Assembly (NCBI GenBank): GCA_902550805.1
Contig: CACDAL010000002.1
Location: 1 to 64,000 of the forward strand
Source: an uncultured Pelagibacteraceae bacterium
Lineage (GTDB): Bacteria; Pseudomonadota; Alphaproteobacteria; Pelagibacterales; Pelagibacteraceae
Length of the DNA stretch: 64,000 nucleotides
Direction of reading: 5' to 3'
In this document: positions 1 through 9,522 of the stretch, piece by piece
Position numbering within the stretch: position 1 is the stretch's first letter
How the letters are laid out: each line of letters opens with the position of its first letter
The notes under the pieces: generated by a model
Seen by the model: only the letters and a program-made list of their open reading frames with translations
What the model was told of the DNA's origin: nothing
Databases searched by the model: none
Program-made: the position numbers and the translations under genes

Positions 1-2
1 CT

Positions 3-824
3 ATTGAAAACGCAGAAAAGAAAAAATTAGACTTAGAGAAACAAAGGATACAAGAAGAAGAGCTTCAATTAAAAATTAAAGAAAAACAATTAAAGGATGA
101 AGAAAGATTAGAAAAAGAAAGAACAAAAGATATAAAATTATTTTTAAGAAAAGAACAAGCTATTTTAAGAAAAGAACAGTCAGAAAGACAAAGAAAATTT
201 TTAGAAGAATTAAAAATCCAGAAACAAATTGAGAGATTTAGAGTTAGAGAAGTTAAAGAATTAGAAAAATTAGAGAGAATTTCATTAAGAGAAAAGAGAG
301 AAGATTATGCTGGACTTCAGGAAAGAATTGAGAAATTAAAAAACAAATATAGGTTAATTAGAGATCAAAAAATTAGGGAAAGAGTAGAGGCACTTGGAGT
401 TAAAATTCAAGAAGGAGATGATAGGGAAGCCCTTCTACAAAAAGAAAGAGAATATAATTTAGCAAGGCAGAAAGTAGAATTCGCTTTAGAAAGTTTTTAT
501 AGAAGCGCAAATAGTTTGGTTTTTCAATTAAATAAAAGATATATCACAAAACATATGTCAATATTAAAATGTATAGACAGAAGATTTGAGACAGGAGAAA
601 TTTTTATAAAATGGGATGAATCATTGGATGATGAATGGTTAATATTAATTTATATAAAAGATAATTCTCCTGATGAAGGAATAGTTATTGAAGACAAATC
701 AAACGAAGAAAAAAATTTATCACATGAATTTAAACCAAGCGAAATATTTAAAGCTTCTGATATGATGGTAGACTCTTTGACACAACTTATTTCAAGAAAA
801 AGAAATAAAAAAGGGCAGAATTAA
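3..824 (+). CDS. Coiled-coil protein of unknown function (C-terminal part, start outside window)
   Basis: The frame is open from the left edge of the window to the stop at 824, so 273 residues are visible and the true start lies upstream. The ORF track lists only the last 102 residues, from an internal TTG. Roughly the first 160 visible residues are almost entirely Glu, Lys, Arg, Gln and Leu in heptad-like order, as expected for a long charged coiled coil. The last 100 residues look globular, with alternating hydrophobic stretches such as EWLILIYIKD. I see no membrane segment or known catalytic motif. It converges on the regulator gene at 844 with a 19-bp gap. I do not recognise the family; a structural or membrane-tethered filament role is possible but unsupported. 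Confidence 0.75.
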   Translation: MENAEKKKLDLEKQRIQEEELQLKIKEKQLKDEERLEKERTKDIKLFLRKEQAILRKEQSERQRKFLEELKIQKQIERFRVREVKELEKLERISLREKREDYAGLQERIEKLKNKYRLIRDQKIRERVEALGVKIQEGDDREALLQKEREYNLARQKVEFALESFYRSANSLVFQLNKRYITKHMSILKCIDRRFETGEIFIKWDESLDDEWLILIYIKDNSPDEGIVIEDKSNEEKNLSHEFKPSEIFKASDMMVDSLTQLISRKRNKKGQN

Positions 825-843
825 TAAAGAAAATAGAGCATTT

Positions 844-2268
844 TTATTCACTGACATAAACAGATACTCCTCTGGAGTTAATATCAACATCAAATTTTTT
901 ATGTAAAGGAGGAAATGCTCTTTGAGAACAATCTAATCTGTCGCAAGTTCTACAAGATACACCTATAGGTAATTCTGATTTTTTATCATTTAAATCTAAA
1001 TTTTCTGTATAAATAAAATCTTTTGCATATTTAGCCTCACATCCTAGACCAATTGATAATATGCTTTTTTTTTGTCCATATCTACCAACACCTTTTTCTA
1101 CTGTTCTAGCTATGCATACATATTTTTCCCCATTGGTCATTTTGCTGACTGCAGCTTGAATCACTCCTGGTCTTGAAAAGGCAGAATAAACATTCCATCT
1201 TGGACAAGCTCCACCGTAACGAGGTATTTCAATTCCAGATAAAGAAAATCTTTTAGAAATATTGCCCGCAACGTCTACCCTTAAAAAATGAAAAGGAATT
1301 CCTGGAAGTTTTGGATCTTGTAAACAAGTTACTCTATGAGTAACTTGTTCAAAGGAAGTTGCAAAAGTATTTTGTAAAAGTTCTAGATCATATTTCAGTT
1401 CTTTACATTCTTTATGAAAAAGTTCATAAGGCATTAAGATTGCAGCACCACAGTAATTTAATAGAGCAACTCTAGTTAATTTTTTTGCTTCTTCAGATGG
1501 AAAATTAAATGTGGATAAATATTCATCTATTTCTTTTGATGCGCCTTCTTGTGAAATTTGTGCTGCAGCATGCAATTTTTTTGTTTCTAAAGAAAGATAG
1601 TCTGATAACAGCAATTCCTTTTCTTTCGCTTTATATATTTTTGAAAAAGGCTTTCCTTCTTCTGGAATAATATCTTTTACAAATATACCATATTCACTTT
1701 TTAAAAAATCGCATAAAGCTATATATCTCGTTCTATTATTTTGCTTTACTTTTTCAAAGATAGTATTTGCAAAACTTTCCAATTTAGGAAAAAAGTTTTT
1801 ATTTTCTTGTAGAAAATCAGAAATGACCTCTCCAGGAAAAGCTGCCTTTCTACTGTCTATAATTTTTCCAGAAATATTTTCTAATTTATTTATAATTTCA
1901 TGATCTTTTTGTTTAAAGTTATCACCTAATTTTATTAAAGCTTTTGCAATTTTTGGATTTGTGCTAACTAGATCTTTTACTTCAGGGCCAAGTATGTCTA
2001 AATCTTCAAACAAATCATCACTTAATAACTCAGATATATTACTTTCGAGATTTAGATCTGTTTTACTGGTTAAATCAGAAAGTTCTATTCTTAGTTTTTC
2101 ACAAACATTTATTAGCAAATCTCCATCTATTTTTCTTTTACCTTTCTCAATTAAATTTAAATAACTTGGAGATATACCCAATTCTTCAGAAAGCTTATTC
2201 GCTTGCATTCCCATTTGTCTTCTAAATGCTTTAATTTTAGGACCGATTTTACTATCTAATTTACCCAT
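844..2268 (-). CDS. RamB/ScfR-like XRE-family transcriptional regulator (acetate / short-chain acyl-CoA type)
   Basis: This 474-residue protein starts with an XRE helix-turn-helix (about residues 9-65, including GISPSYLNLIEKG). A degenerate IrrE/M78-like domain follows in the middle, and the C-terminal DUF2083-type domain ends in a cysteine-rich CRTCDRLDC segment (about 439-447). This arrangement is typical of regulators of glyoxylate-shunt and short-chain fatty acid genes (RamB, ScfR). The metallopeptidase motif is not intact: HAAAQ stands where HExxH would be, so a sensor role is more likely than proteolysis. The gene is divergent from isocitrate lyase, which fits control of aceA and of itself. 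Several TTTGTAAA-like repeats lie directly upstream of its start codon. Confidence 0.85.
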   Translation of the reverse strand: MGKLDSKIGPKIKAFRRQMGMQANKLSEELGISPSYLNLIEKGKRKIDGDLLINVCEKLRIELSDLTSKTDLNLESNISELLSDDLFEDLDILGPEVKDLVSTNPKIAKALIKLGDNFKQKDHEIINKLENISGKIIDSRKAAFPGEVISDFLQENKNFFPKLESFANTIFEKVKQNNRTRYIALCDFLKSEYGIFVKDIIPEEGKPFSKIYKAKEKELLLSDYLSLETKKLHAAAQISQEGASKEIDEYLSTFNFPSEEAKKLTRVALLNYCGAAILMPYELFHKECKELKYDLELLQNTFATSFEQVTHRVTCLQDPKLPGIPFHFLRVDVAGNISKRFSLSGIEIPRYGGACPRWNVYSAFSRPGVIQAAVSKMTNGEKYVCIARTVEKGVGRYGQKKSILSIGLGCEAKYAKDFIYTENLDLNDKKSELPIGVSCRTCDRLDCSQRAFPPLHKKFDVDINSRGVSVYVSE

Positions 2269-2275
2269 TTCACTA

Positions 2276-2326
2276 TTTGTAAATTTTGTAAATTAATTTT
2301 TACAAAAAATTTATCAAATTTACAAG
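2276..2326. promoter_or_regulatory. Candidate operator array (TTTGTAAA / TTTACAAA repeats)
   Basis: Four near-identical 8-mers lie 8 to 58 bp upstream of the regulator start codon: TTTGTAAA at 2276 and 2285, then the reverse orientation TTTACAAA at 2299 and TTTACAAG at 2319. The core resembles the TTTGCAAA-containing sites known for RamB. Autoregulation and control of aceA are inferred from position and likeness only. AT-rich sequence makes single copies unremarkable; the tight clustering is what supports the call. Confidence 0.5.
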
Positions 2327-2378
2327 GAAAATATATATTATTGTAGATTTAGTAAATCATGTAAATTATATCATTTAT

Positions 2379-2543
2379 ATGGATAAAAACAAAATTAAAA
2401 ACACTGAAATTAGTCAACAAATAACCAATCAAGAAGAACACTCTGAATATCAATCTAGAGGAATATATCTTAGAGATGATCATTGCGACTGGGGATCTAG
2501 TGGCATGAACGAGTTTACTGAAGAATTCACTAAAAATAAATAG
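2379..2543 (+). CDS. Small hypothetical protein (54 residues) between the regulator and aceA
   Basis: This ATG-to-TAG frame of 55 codons is absent from the ORF track. It fills the middle of the only gap over 300 bp in the window (2269-2587) and ends 44 bp before aceA on the same strand. The product is acidic and polar, rich in Asn, Gln, Glu and Asp, with no hydrophobic segment. Its C-terminal half carries a distinctive DDHCDWGSSG stretch. No clear Shine-Dalgarno sequence precedes the ATG. In such a compact genome an otherwise unexplained open frame is suggestive, but it could be a leader region of the aceA transcript rather than a gene. I do not recognise a family. Confidence 0.5.
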   Translation: MDKNKIKNTEISQQITNQEEHSEYQSRGIYLRDDHCDWGSSGMNEFTEEFTKNK

Positions 2544-2587
2544 TTCTTAGTTTACGATTATATTTCAATAAATAATTAAGGAAGAAA

Positions 2588-3862
2588 ATGTCAGCAGAAA
2601 ATATTTCATATGATTTAAAAAGATTTGCGGGAATTAATAGAGATTATACTCCTGAAGAAGTAGAAAGATTGAGAGGTTCTATTAAAATTGAATATTCAAT
2701 GTGCAAACATCAATCTCAAAAATTATGGAAATTATTAAATAGCGAACCTTATGTAAACACGCTTGGATCACTTTCAGGTAATCATGCCGTTCAACATGCA
2801 AAAGCAGGTTTAAAAGCTATTTATCTTAGTGGTTGGCAAGTAGCTGCAGATGCAAATAGCGCAGGAGAAATGTACCCAGATCAGTCGTTATATCCGTATG
2901 ATAGTGCTCCAAAACTAGTTGAAACAATGAATAATTCTCTAGTTAGAGCAGATCAAATTCAGCATATGGAATTAATAGACGGCGATATGGATAAAAGTAA
3001 AAAGGTTGATTATATGCTTCCTATTATTGCAGATGGAGAAGCTGGTTTTGGTGGACCCTTAAATGTATTTGAGTTAACAAAAAAATTTATTAAAGCAGGT
3101 GCTGCCGGTGTGCATTTTGAAGATCAGCTAGCAAGTGAGAAAAAATGTGGACATATGGGTGGTAAAGTTTTAGTTCCAACAGGCACTATGGTTAGGAACC
3201 TAAAAGCAGCAAGATTGGCAGCTGACATTGCTGATGTCCCTCTCATAATTCTTGCAAGAACAGATGCCAATGCTGCCAAATTAATTACAAATGATTTTGA
3301 TGAAAATGATAAGCCTTTTTTAACAGGTAAGAGATCACCCGAAGGTTTCTTTTATGTTAAAGATGGAATCGAGCAAGCTATATCTAGAGGACTTGCGTAT
3401 GCTCCTTATGCTGATTTAATTTGGTGCGAGACTGCAACACCAAACTTAGAAGAAGCTAAAAAATTTGCTGATGCTATTCATTCAAAATTTCCAGGAAAAT
3501 TGTTAGCTTACAATTGTTCCCCATCTTTTAATTGGAAAAAACATTTATCCGATCAAGAGATAGCTTCTTTCCAAAAAAACATTGGAGAAATGGGTTACAA
3601 ATTTCAATTTATTACTTTGGCAGGTTTTCATACTCAAAATATTGCAATATTTGAATTGGCAGAAAAATATAAAACTGAAGGAATGGCTGCTTACTCAAAA
3701 ATTCAGCAACATGAATTTTCAAGAGAAAAAGACGGATACACAAGTGTAAAACATCAAAGAGAAGTGGGAACTTCATATTTTGATGCAGTTTCAAATACTA
3801 TCACTTCAGGTAAAAGCTCTACTACAGCAATGGAAGGTTCAACAGAATCTGAACAATTTTAA
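2588..3862 (+). CDS. aceA: Isocitrate lyase
   Basis: This enzyme splits isocitrate into glyoxylate and succinate, the first step of the glyoxylate shunt, in the cytoplasm. The 424-residue length matches bacterial ICL. The catalytic signature KKCGHMGGK is intact around residue 187, as are the [15 protein letters not shown] region and metal-binding acidic residues in DGEAGFGG. An AAGGAAG ribosome site lies just before the ATG. The RamB/ScfR-like regulator is divergent upstream, so induction by acetate or fatty acid breakdown products is a reasonable inference. The stop codon shares TTAA with the convergent djlA-like gene. Malate synthase, the other shunt enzyme, is not in this window. Confidence 0.97.
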   Translation: MSAENISYDLKRFAGINRDYTPEEVERLRGSIKIEYSMCKHQSQKLWKLLNSEPYVNTLGSLSGNHAVQHAKAGLKAIYLSGWQVAADANSAGEMYPDQSLYPYDSAPKLVETMNNSLVRADQIQHMELIDGDMDKSKKVDYMLPIIADGEAGFGGPLNVFELTKKFIKAGAAGVHFEDQLASEKKCGHMGGKVLVPTGTMVRNLKAARLAADIADVPLIILARTDANAAKLITNDFDENDKPFLTGKRSPEGFFYVKDGIEQAISRGLAYAPYADLIWCETATPNLEEAKKFADAIHSKFPGKLLAYNCSPSFNWKKHLSDQEIASFQKNIGEMGYKFQFITLAGFHTQNIAIFELAEKYKTEGMAAYSKIQQHEFSREKDGYTSVKHQREVGTSYFDAVSNTITSGKSSTTAMEGSTESEQF

Positions 3863-4584
3863 TTAGATTTTAATTTTTGAATTTGGTCCCATGCAGAGTT
3901 AATTGCTCTCATTTTAGCTTTGCTTTCATCAATAACTTCTTGAGGAACTCCTTTGCTCATAAGTAAGTCAGGATGGTGTTCTTTGCTTAATTTTAAGTAT
4001 CTTTTTCTTATAACATCAATTGCATCATCTGGATTGCTCTCTAAAACAATATAAGGATTAAGTTTGTCCAAAGATTTTCTACTTTCTTTAATGCTGTTAA
4101 ATTGAATTTCGGTTAATCCAAATATTTGAGCAATATGCTCAATCATTTTATGTTCGGACTCACTAACATTTCCATCTGCCTCAGCTATATAAAAAAGTAT
4201 GTTTATAACTTCTTCTAGTACATTAATATTTCCTTTGTAAATTTGAGATATTTGTTGAGCGTATGGTTCATATCCTGCACTTTCTTCTTTGGCTTTATTA
4301 AATATTTTTCCAACTTGATCTAATTCATTTTCAGGAATTTTTAATTTATCTTTTACAGCTATCAATTCTTCTTTGCTTACTTGACCATCGGCTTTACTTA
4401 GCTTGGCCGACAATACTATTAAAGATAGTGCAAAAATTTGTTGAGGTTGAGCAAAAGATCCAAAACCAGCTCTTGATCTTGCTCTAGAAATTTTTCCTCC
4501 TATTAAAGAACCTAATAACATTCCAAAAGGTCCTCCAAGAGACAAACCTATCATTCCGCCAATTAAACTTCCCCAAATAGCCAT
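3859..4584 (-). CDS. DjlA/TerB-like membrane-anchored J-domain co-chaperone
   Basis: The 241-residue protein starts with a glycine-rich hydrophobic segment ([13 protein letters not shown]...), likely a glycine-zipper membrane anchor. A TerB-like helical domain follows (about 50-155) with the usual DGxVSxxE pattern seen twice ([16 protein letters not shown]). A C-terminal J domain carries the HPD triad at about 204-206. J domains stimulate the ATPase of DnaK, and DjlA-type proteins do this at the inner membrane. Its ATG is immediately downstream of the DUF6134-like gene stop, so the two probably share a transcript. Client proteins are unknown. Confidence 0.85.
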   Translation of the reverse strand: MAIWGSLIGGMIGLSLGGPFGMLLGSLIGGKISRARSRAGFGSFAQPQQIFALSLIVLSAKLSKADGQVSKEELIAVKDKLKIPENELDQVGKIFNKAKEESAGYEPYAQQISQIYKGNINVLEEVINILFYIAEADGNVSESEHKMIEHIAQIFGLTEIQFNSIKESRKSLDKLNPYIVLESNPDDAIDVIRKRYLKLSKEHHPDLLMSKGVPQEVIDESKAKMRAINSAWDQIQKLKSN

Positions 4585-5261
4585 TATTCAAAATTTTTTA
4601 ATCTATATTCCCAATTACCCATTTTGGAATAAGAAACTTTTATTATTAAATTATTTTTAGGATTATACCATATATCAAAATTTAATTTTTTATCATCGGG
4701 TAAACTTTCATCTTTTGATTTTAATTTGAAATGTTCAGCTAAATATTCTTTATTATTAATATTAATTTTTTCTTTTCCAATAAAAGTTACAATCTGCTCC
4801 TTTACACTTCCGGAAAGAGGACTAATTTGTTTACTTGCTTCAAAAATTTTATGATTCCACCAATTCCCTATTATACAATCTAAGCTCGCTTCTCCTTTGT
4901 AGGAAGATCCATCAATTATATATTTTTTTGATGATTTATCATAATTTAAATTTACATATTTTTCTTTATCATTTTGAAATGTATTTGACTTAAATGAAAT
5001 CAATTTATCATTTTCATATTTTTCAGTCGATTCACTTGAGATTGAAAATACAGTTATTCCTAATAATTCGACTTTGAACTTTGTATAATTTTTTACATTC
5101 ATATTTTTATCTTTATTTTCAAAGAAGTAATTGCTGTAACCAATAACCTCTCCATTTCTAAGAACATCCATTTCAATTTTTTTTATGCCTTCATAGTGAC
5201 TTGTGTGTGAATATGCTTTTAAAGAAAATAATAAAATAATTATAAATAAATACTTTCTCAT
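4584..5261 (-). CDS. Exported DUF6134-like protein
   Basis: I place the start at the internal ATG giving MRKYLFIIILLF, since this creates a clean signal peptide ending near KAYS; the track start at 5336 would add 25 residues without one. The mature part (about 205 residues) is beta-rich, contains the GEVIGY and NWWNHKIFEAS segments, and reads like the DUF6134 family of alphaproteobacterial periplasmic proteins. Their biochemical role is not established. It precedes the djlA-like gene on the same strand with a 1-base junction, and diverges from the YitT-like gene over 46 bp. Confidence 0.7.
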   Translation of the reverse strand: MRKYLFIIILLFSLKAYSHTSHYEGIKKIEMDVLRNGEVIGYSNYFFENKDKNMNVKNYTKFKVELLGITVFSISSESTEKYENDKLISFKSNTFQNDKEKYVNLNYDKSSKKYIIDGSSYKGEASLDCIIGNWWNHKIFEASKQISPLSGSVKEQIVTFIGKEKININNKEYLAEHFKLKSKDESLPDDKKLNFDIWYNPKNNLIIKVSYSKMGNWEYRLKNFE

Positions 5262-5307
5262 TTTATTGGATTTTAGTTTAAGAAAGTGTAAATGATAGTC
5301 AAAAAAC

Positions 5308-5955
5308 ATGTTTTTAACTATAAAAAAAATACCCAAAGTTTCCTGGAGTTCTGAAAAACCTCTTAATTTAAGACCTAAATTAACAACTTTTTTCTTTCTG
5401 TCTTTAGGTTTAAGCTTATTTGGAATAGGCGAGGGATTGTTATTAGTTTCTTATATGGGGGCCTCACCTTGGAGCGTGTTTGCACAAGGCATATCATTAC
5501 ATGTTGATTATTCGATAGGTTTAATAACTTTTTTTACTAGTTTAATTGTAATATTTCTTTGGGTTTTTTTAAGTCAAAAGCCAGGCATAGGAACAATATT
5601 AAATGCAATTATAATTGCAGCAATGATAGATATTTGCCTGAATTACTTTCAAGCACCCGAGACCTTTACTGCTAAAATTTTATTGGCTTTTTTCTCTGTA
5701 TTTTTGGTTGGAATAGGAAGTGGGTTTTATTTAATAGCAAACTTAGGACCCGGTCCAAGAGATGGATTGATGACCGGATTACAAAGGAAAACTAATTTGC
5801 CAATTGCTTTAGTAAGAGCTCTCATGGAAATAACTGTAGTTTCAATAGGTTGGTATTTGGGGGGAACTGTAGGTATAGGAACTTTATTATTTGCTTTTGG
5901 CGTAGGACCAGCTGTCGCTTTAGGATTATTTTTGGTAAATAAAATATTCTCTTAA
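5308..5955 (+). CDS. YitT/YczE-family integral membrane protein
   Basis: The 215-residue protein has about five hydrophobic segments. Two glycine- and proline-rich repeats are typical of the YczE/YitT group: GASPWSVFAQGIS early (about 50-62) and GPGPRDGLMTGLQ later. These proteins are thought to be membrane transport or secretion accessories, but no substrate is known. The first 20 residues are polar and the start could be slightly downstream. It stands alone on the + strand between two - strand blocks, and its promoter must sit in the 46-bp divergent gap. Confidence 0.7.
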   Translation: MFLTIKKIPKVSWSSEKPLNLRPKLTTFFFLSLGLSLFGIGEGLLLVSYMGASPWSVFAQGISLHVDYSIGLITFFTSLIVIFLWVFLSQKPGIGTILNAIIIAAMIDICLNYFQAPETFTAKILLAFFSVFLVGIGSGFYLIANLGPGPRDGLMTGLQRKTNLPIALVRALMEITVVSIGWYLGGTVGIGTLLFAFGVGPAVALGLFLVNKIFS

Positions 5956-6066
5956 AAAGTGATACATACAACCATCATGATTTTATAGAATCAAATTATG
6001 TGGTTTGTTAGAAAAAGACTACATAAGTTTGTTAGATTAACCATTAGGCCACCTTGAACGAGGTGT
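5956..6066. other. Structured convergent intergenic region
   Basis: This 111-bp gap separates the convergent YitT-like and HupE genes and is unusually long for this window. It contains an exact 10-bp direct repeat, GTTTGTTAGA, at 6003 and 6027, a TGATT/AATCA inverted pair near 5978, and a short hairpin near its right end. No ORF of note is seen. It could hold a small RNA or a two-sided terminator. Confidence 0.4.
6050..6065. terminator. Candidate terminator hairpin between convergent genes
   Basis: CACCT and AGGTG form a perfect 5-bp stem around a 6-base loop (TGAACG), followed on the + strand by TTTAGTTTATTT. It sits just past the end of the YitT-like gene and abuts the HupE stop. The U-run is interrupted, so it is a weak terminator candidate. 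Confidence 0.4.
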
Positions 6067-6657
6067 TTAGTTTATTTGACTGAGTAGATAAATTCCATAA
6101 ATAGCGAAAATTATTCCGGCCAGTCGTAATATAAGTGAAGATAAAGTAGTTTTTATTGAGAAGTGACCAATACCAACTCCAAATAGATGTAAAGTTGTTG
6201 TTCCACAAATAAATCCTAAAACAAACAAAAGTGGGTTAGCCGCCGCAGGAACTTCTATTCCATGAGCAATTCCATGAAATAAACCAAAAATTCCAACAAA
6301 AGCCATTATTAATTTTGTTGGAATTTTTTTTTCAATACTAATTCCAAATCCTAAAAGGATAACAGATAAAATAATTCCAACTTCTACAAAAAAAAATTCA
6401 TCTATAATTAATAAAAAACCAAACAACCCTCCAATCGTCATTATAATTACAAAGGTTGATGGCACTGTCCAGATAGCTTTTCCTCCAATTTGTGCCGAAA
6501 GTATTCCCACACTTATCATTGCAAGAAAGTGATCTAGTCCTAATACTGGATGAGAAATTCCATCGTAGAAACCAACCATTCCAGTAAAATTATGAGCAAA
6601 CACAGGCAATGGATAAACTAATAAACAGCTTAGAAAAATAATAAGTTTTTTATTCAA
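6067..6657 (-). CDS. HupE/UreJ-family metal (nickel/cobalt) permease
   Basis: This 196-residue protein has a signal-like N-terminus ending in VFAH and about six further membrane segments. The family signature HPVLGLDH is present at 36-43, and a second histidine-rich segment FHGIAHGIE at about 127-135 lies in a later helix. HupE/UreJ proteins are predicted Ni or Co importers; the substrate here cannot be read from sequence, and no urease or hydrogenase genes are nearby. The ATG overlaps the end of the upstream exported protein by 8 bp, so the two are almost certainly co-expressed. Confidence 0.85.
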   Translation of the reverse strand: MNKKLIIFLSCLLVYPLPVFAHNFTGMVGFYDGISHPVLGLDHFLAMISVGILSAQIGGKAIWTVPSTFVIIMTIGGLFGFLLIIDEFFFVEVGIILSVILLGFGISIEKKIPTKLIMAFVGIFGLFHGIAHGIEVPAAANPLLFVLGFICGTTTLHLFGVGIGHFSIKTTLSSLILRLAGIIFAIYGIYLLSQIN

Positions 6658-7342
6658 GGTAATTTTTTTTTTTAAAAAAAATTTTTTTAATAATTATATA
6701 TATTAAGAAAAATAACACTAGTAATGAAATATGAGGAATATATGCCGCAACATCAAATTTTTTCCAGTGAACTATATCCATATAGGGCCCAATATAAAAA
6801 ATAATTGGTGTCCAAGTGAGTATTTTTTCAAAAGTATTGGATCCAAAAAATTCGGCCTCGCCAACTGCCAAAGAGTAGTTTCCAATATTTTCATTATTAT
6901 AAACTTTGATAATATAAGTTCCTGATTTAATTAAAAAACTTTTTTTAAAGCCAGTTTCCTGATTTATTTCTCCACCAATTTCTGGACCTTTCCAATACCA
7001 GTCCCTTGCATATGGTTCGTACCAAGGTTCCCATTTAAATTCAGATCCATCAACTTGATATACAATATTATTATTCCCATCAAAAACTTCTAATGATAAC
7101 CAAATGTAATTATCATTAATTTTTGGACTTAGTATACTTGTATAAAACAAAAAATCTTCATCACTTTTTATCCTATAGTAGTGTGGCTCTCCTTCTAACT
7201 TTGCATAATATGCTTTTGAAATTTCTGGATTGATTACTTCATGGGGATTATCTTTAGAGGGAGAATATTTTATTAATTTAGGCTGATGAGCAAAAGCTTT
7301 AATTGAAATTAAGATTAAAATTAATGAAAGAAAAAATCTCAT
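6650..7342 (-). CDS. Exported, C-terminally membrane-anchored partner of HupE-like permease
   Basis: The 230-residue protein has a signal peptide ending near KAFAH, a mature region rich in Trp and Tyr (WEPWYEPYARDWYWKG at about 104-119), a single C-terminal membrane helix (about 203-222) and a basic tail. The predicted topology is a periplasmic domain tethered at its C-terminus. It overlaps the HupE-like gene by 8 bp. I do not know a named family; a metal-capture or accessory role for the permease is an inference from the overlap. It may have its own promoter after the groEL terminator. Confidence 0.65.
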   Translation of the reverse strand: MRFFLSLILILISIKAFAHQPKLIKYSPSKDNPHEVINPEISKAYYAKLEGEPHYYRIKSDEDFLFYTSILSPKINDNYIWLSLEVFDGNNNIVYQVDGSEFKWEPWYEPYARDWYWKGPEIGGEINQETGFKKSFLIKSGTYIIKVYNNENIGNYSLAVGEAEFFGSNTFEKILTWTPIIFYIGPYMDIVHWKKFDVAAYIPHISLLVLFFLIYIIIKKIFFKKKNYLE

Positions 7343-7376
7343 ATATCAATAATATAATTATTGTTATAAAAAAAAA

Positions 7377-7395
7377 CCCCCGAATTAATCGGGGG
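7377..7395 (-). terminator. Rho-independent terminator of groES-groEL
   Basis: A perfect 7-bp GC-rich stem, CCCCCGA ... TCGGGGG, with a 5-base loop is flanked by A-runs on one side and T-runs on the other. It therefore works best for the - strand groEL transcript. It is the clearest terminator in the whole window. Confidence 0.9.
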
Positions 7396-7426
7396 TTTTT
7401 AAGAATTTTGGGATTAGAATAACGGT

Positions 7427-9094
<1,668 letters not shown>

Positions 9095-9109
9095 TTATTA
9101 TTATTATTA
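9095..9109 (-). repeat. (TAA)5: five tandem in-frame stop codons after groES
   Basis: On the - strand the last sense codon of groES is followed by TAA repeated five times in frame, then directly by the AGGAG ribosome site of groEL. It is a simple trinucleotide repeat that also acts as a redundant stop. Confidence 0.85.
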
Positions 9110-9400
9110 TTTTCCTGAAGAAATACCCATAATGTCAGATTCTTTCATTATACTGTATTCCTTACCATCAATTTTGACTTCAGTTCCAGACCATTTTCCA
9201 AAAAGAACTTTGTCACCAACTTTAACATCCATAGGGATTACTTTTCCATCTTCAGTTTTGGCACCACCCCCAACAGCAACAACTTTGCCTTCCTGAGGTT
9301 TTTCCTGGGCCGAATCTGGGATGATAATGCCACCAGCAGTTTTTTCACTGCTATCTAATACTTCGATTAATACTCTATCGTGTAACGGTTTAAATTTCAT
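9107..9400 (-). CDS. groS: 10 kDa co-chaperonin GroES
   Basis: This is the lid of the GroEL chamber. The 97-residue protein has the N-terminal [11 protein letters not shown] segment, the mobile-loop region [15 protein letters not shown] (about 17-31) and the conserved [14 protein letters not shown] region. An AAAGGAG ribosome site precedes the ATG. It is the first gene of the groES-groEL operon. A likely sigma-32 promoter lies about 25-55 bp upstream, and no CIRCE element is seen. Confidence 0.98.
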   Translation of the reverse strand: MKFKPLHDRVLIEVLDSSEKTAGGIIIPDSAQEKPQEGKVVAVGGGAKTEDGKVIPMDVKVGDKVLFGKWSGTEVKIDGKEYSIMKESDIMGISSGK

Positions 9401-9423
9401 ATAAACTCCTTTAAATAAGCACT

Positions 9424-9453
9424 CATATAGAGACCAAACTTAATTATTTCAAG
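9424..9453 (-). promoter_or_regulatory. Candidate heat-shock (sigma-32) promoter of groES-groEL
   Basis: Read on the - strand, CTTGAA (9453-9448) is followed after about 12-14 bases by a GGTCTCTATAT segment, resembling the alphaproteobacterial RpoH -35/-10 pair. It sits at a sensible distance from the groES ATG. Weak conservation of the -10 part keeps this tentative. Confidence 0.5.
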
Positions 9454-9522
9454 ATCCAGCGCAAAATATAAGAAATTTAAAAAAGCAAAGAATTAAGGAG
9501 TTTTTTAAGCTATATCTCAATT

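Noticed and set aside
844-2268. Active IrrE/M78 metallopeptidase in the regulator
   Set aside because: The HExxH motif is replaced by HAAAQ, so peptidase activity is unlikely.
2269-2587. Possible glycine riboswitch before aceA
   Set aside because: SAR11 uses such riboswitches for other genes of glyoxylate and glycine metabolism, but I could not find the conserved GGAGAG-type core or paired stems here.
9401-9522. CIRCE (HrcA) element before groES
   Set aside because: Only a half-like GCACTC is seen; the partner GAGTGC at 9-base spacing is missing.
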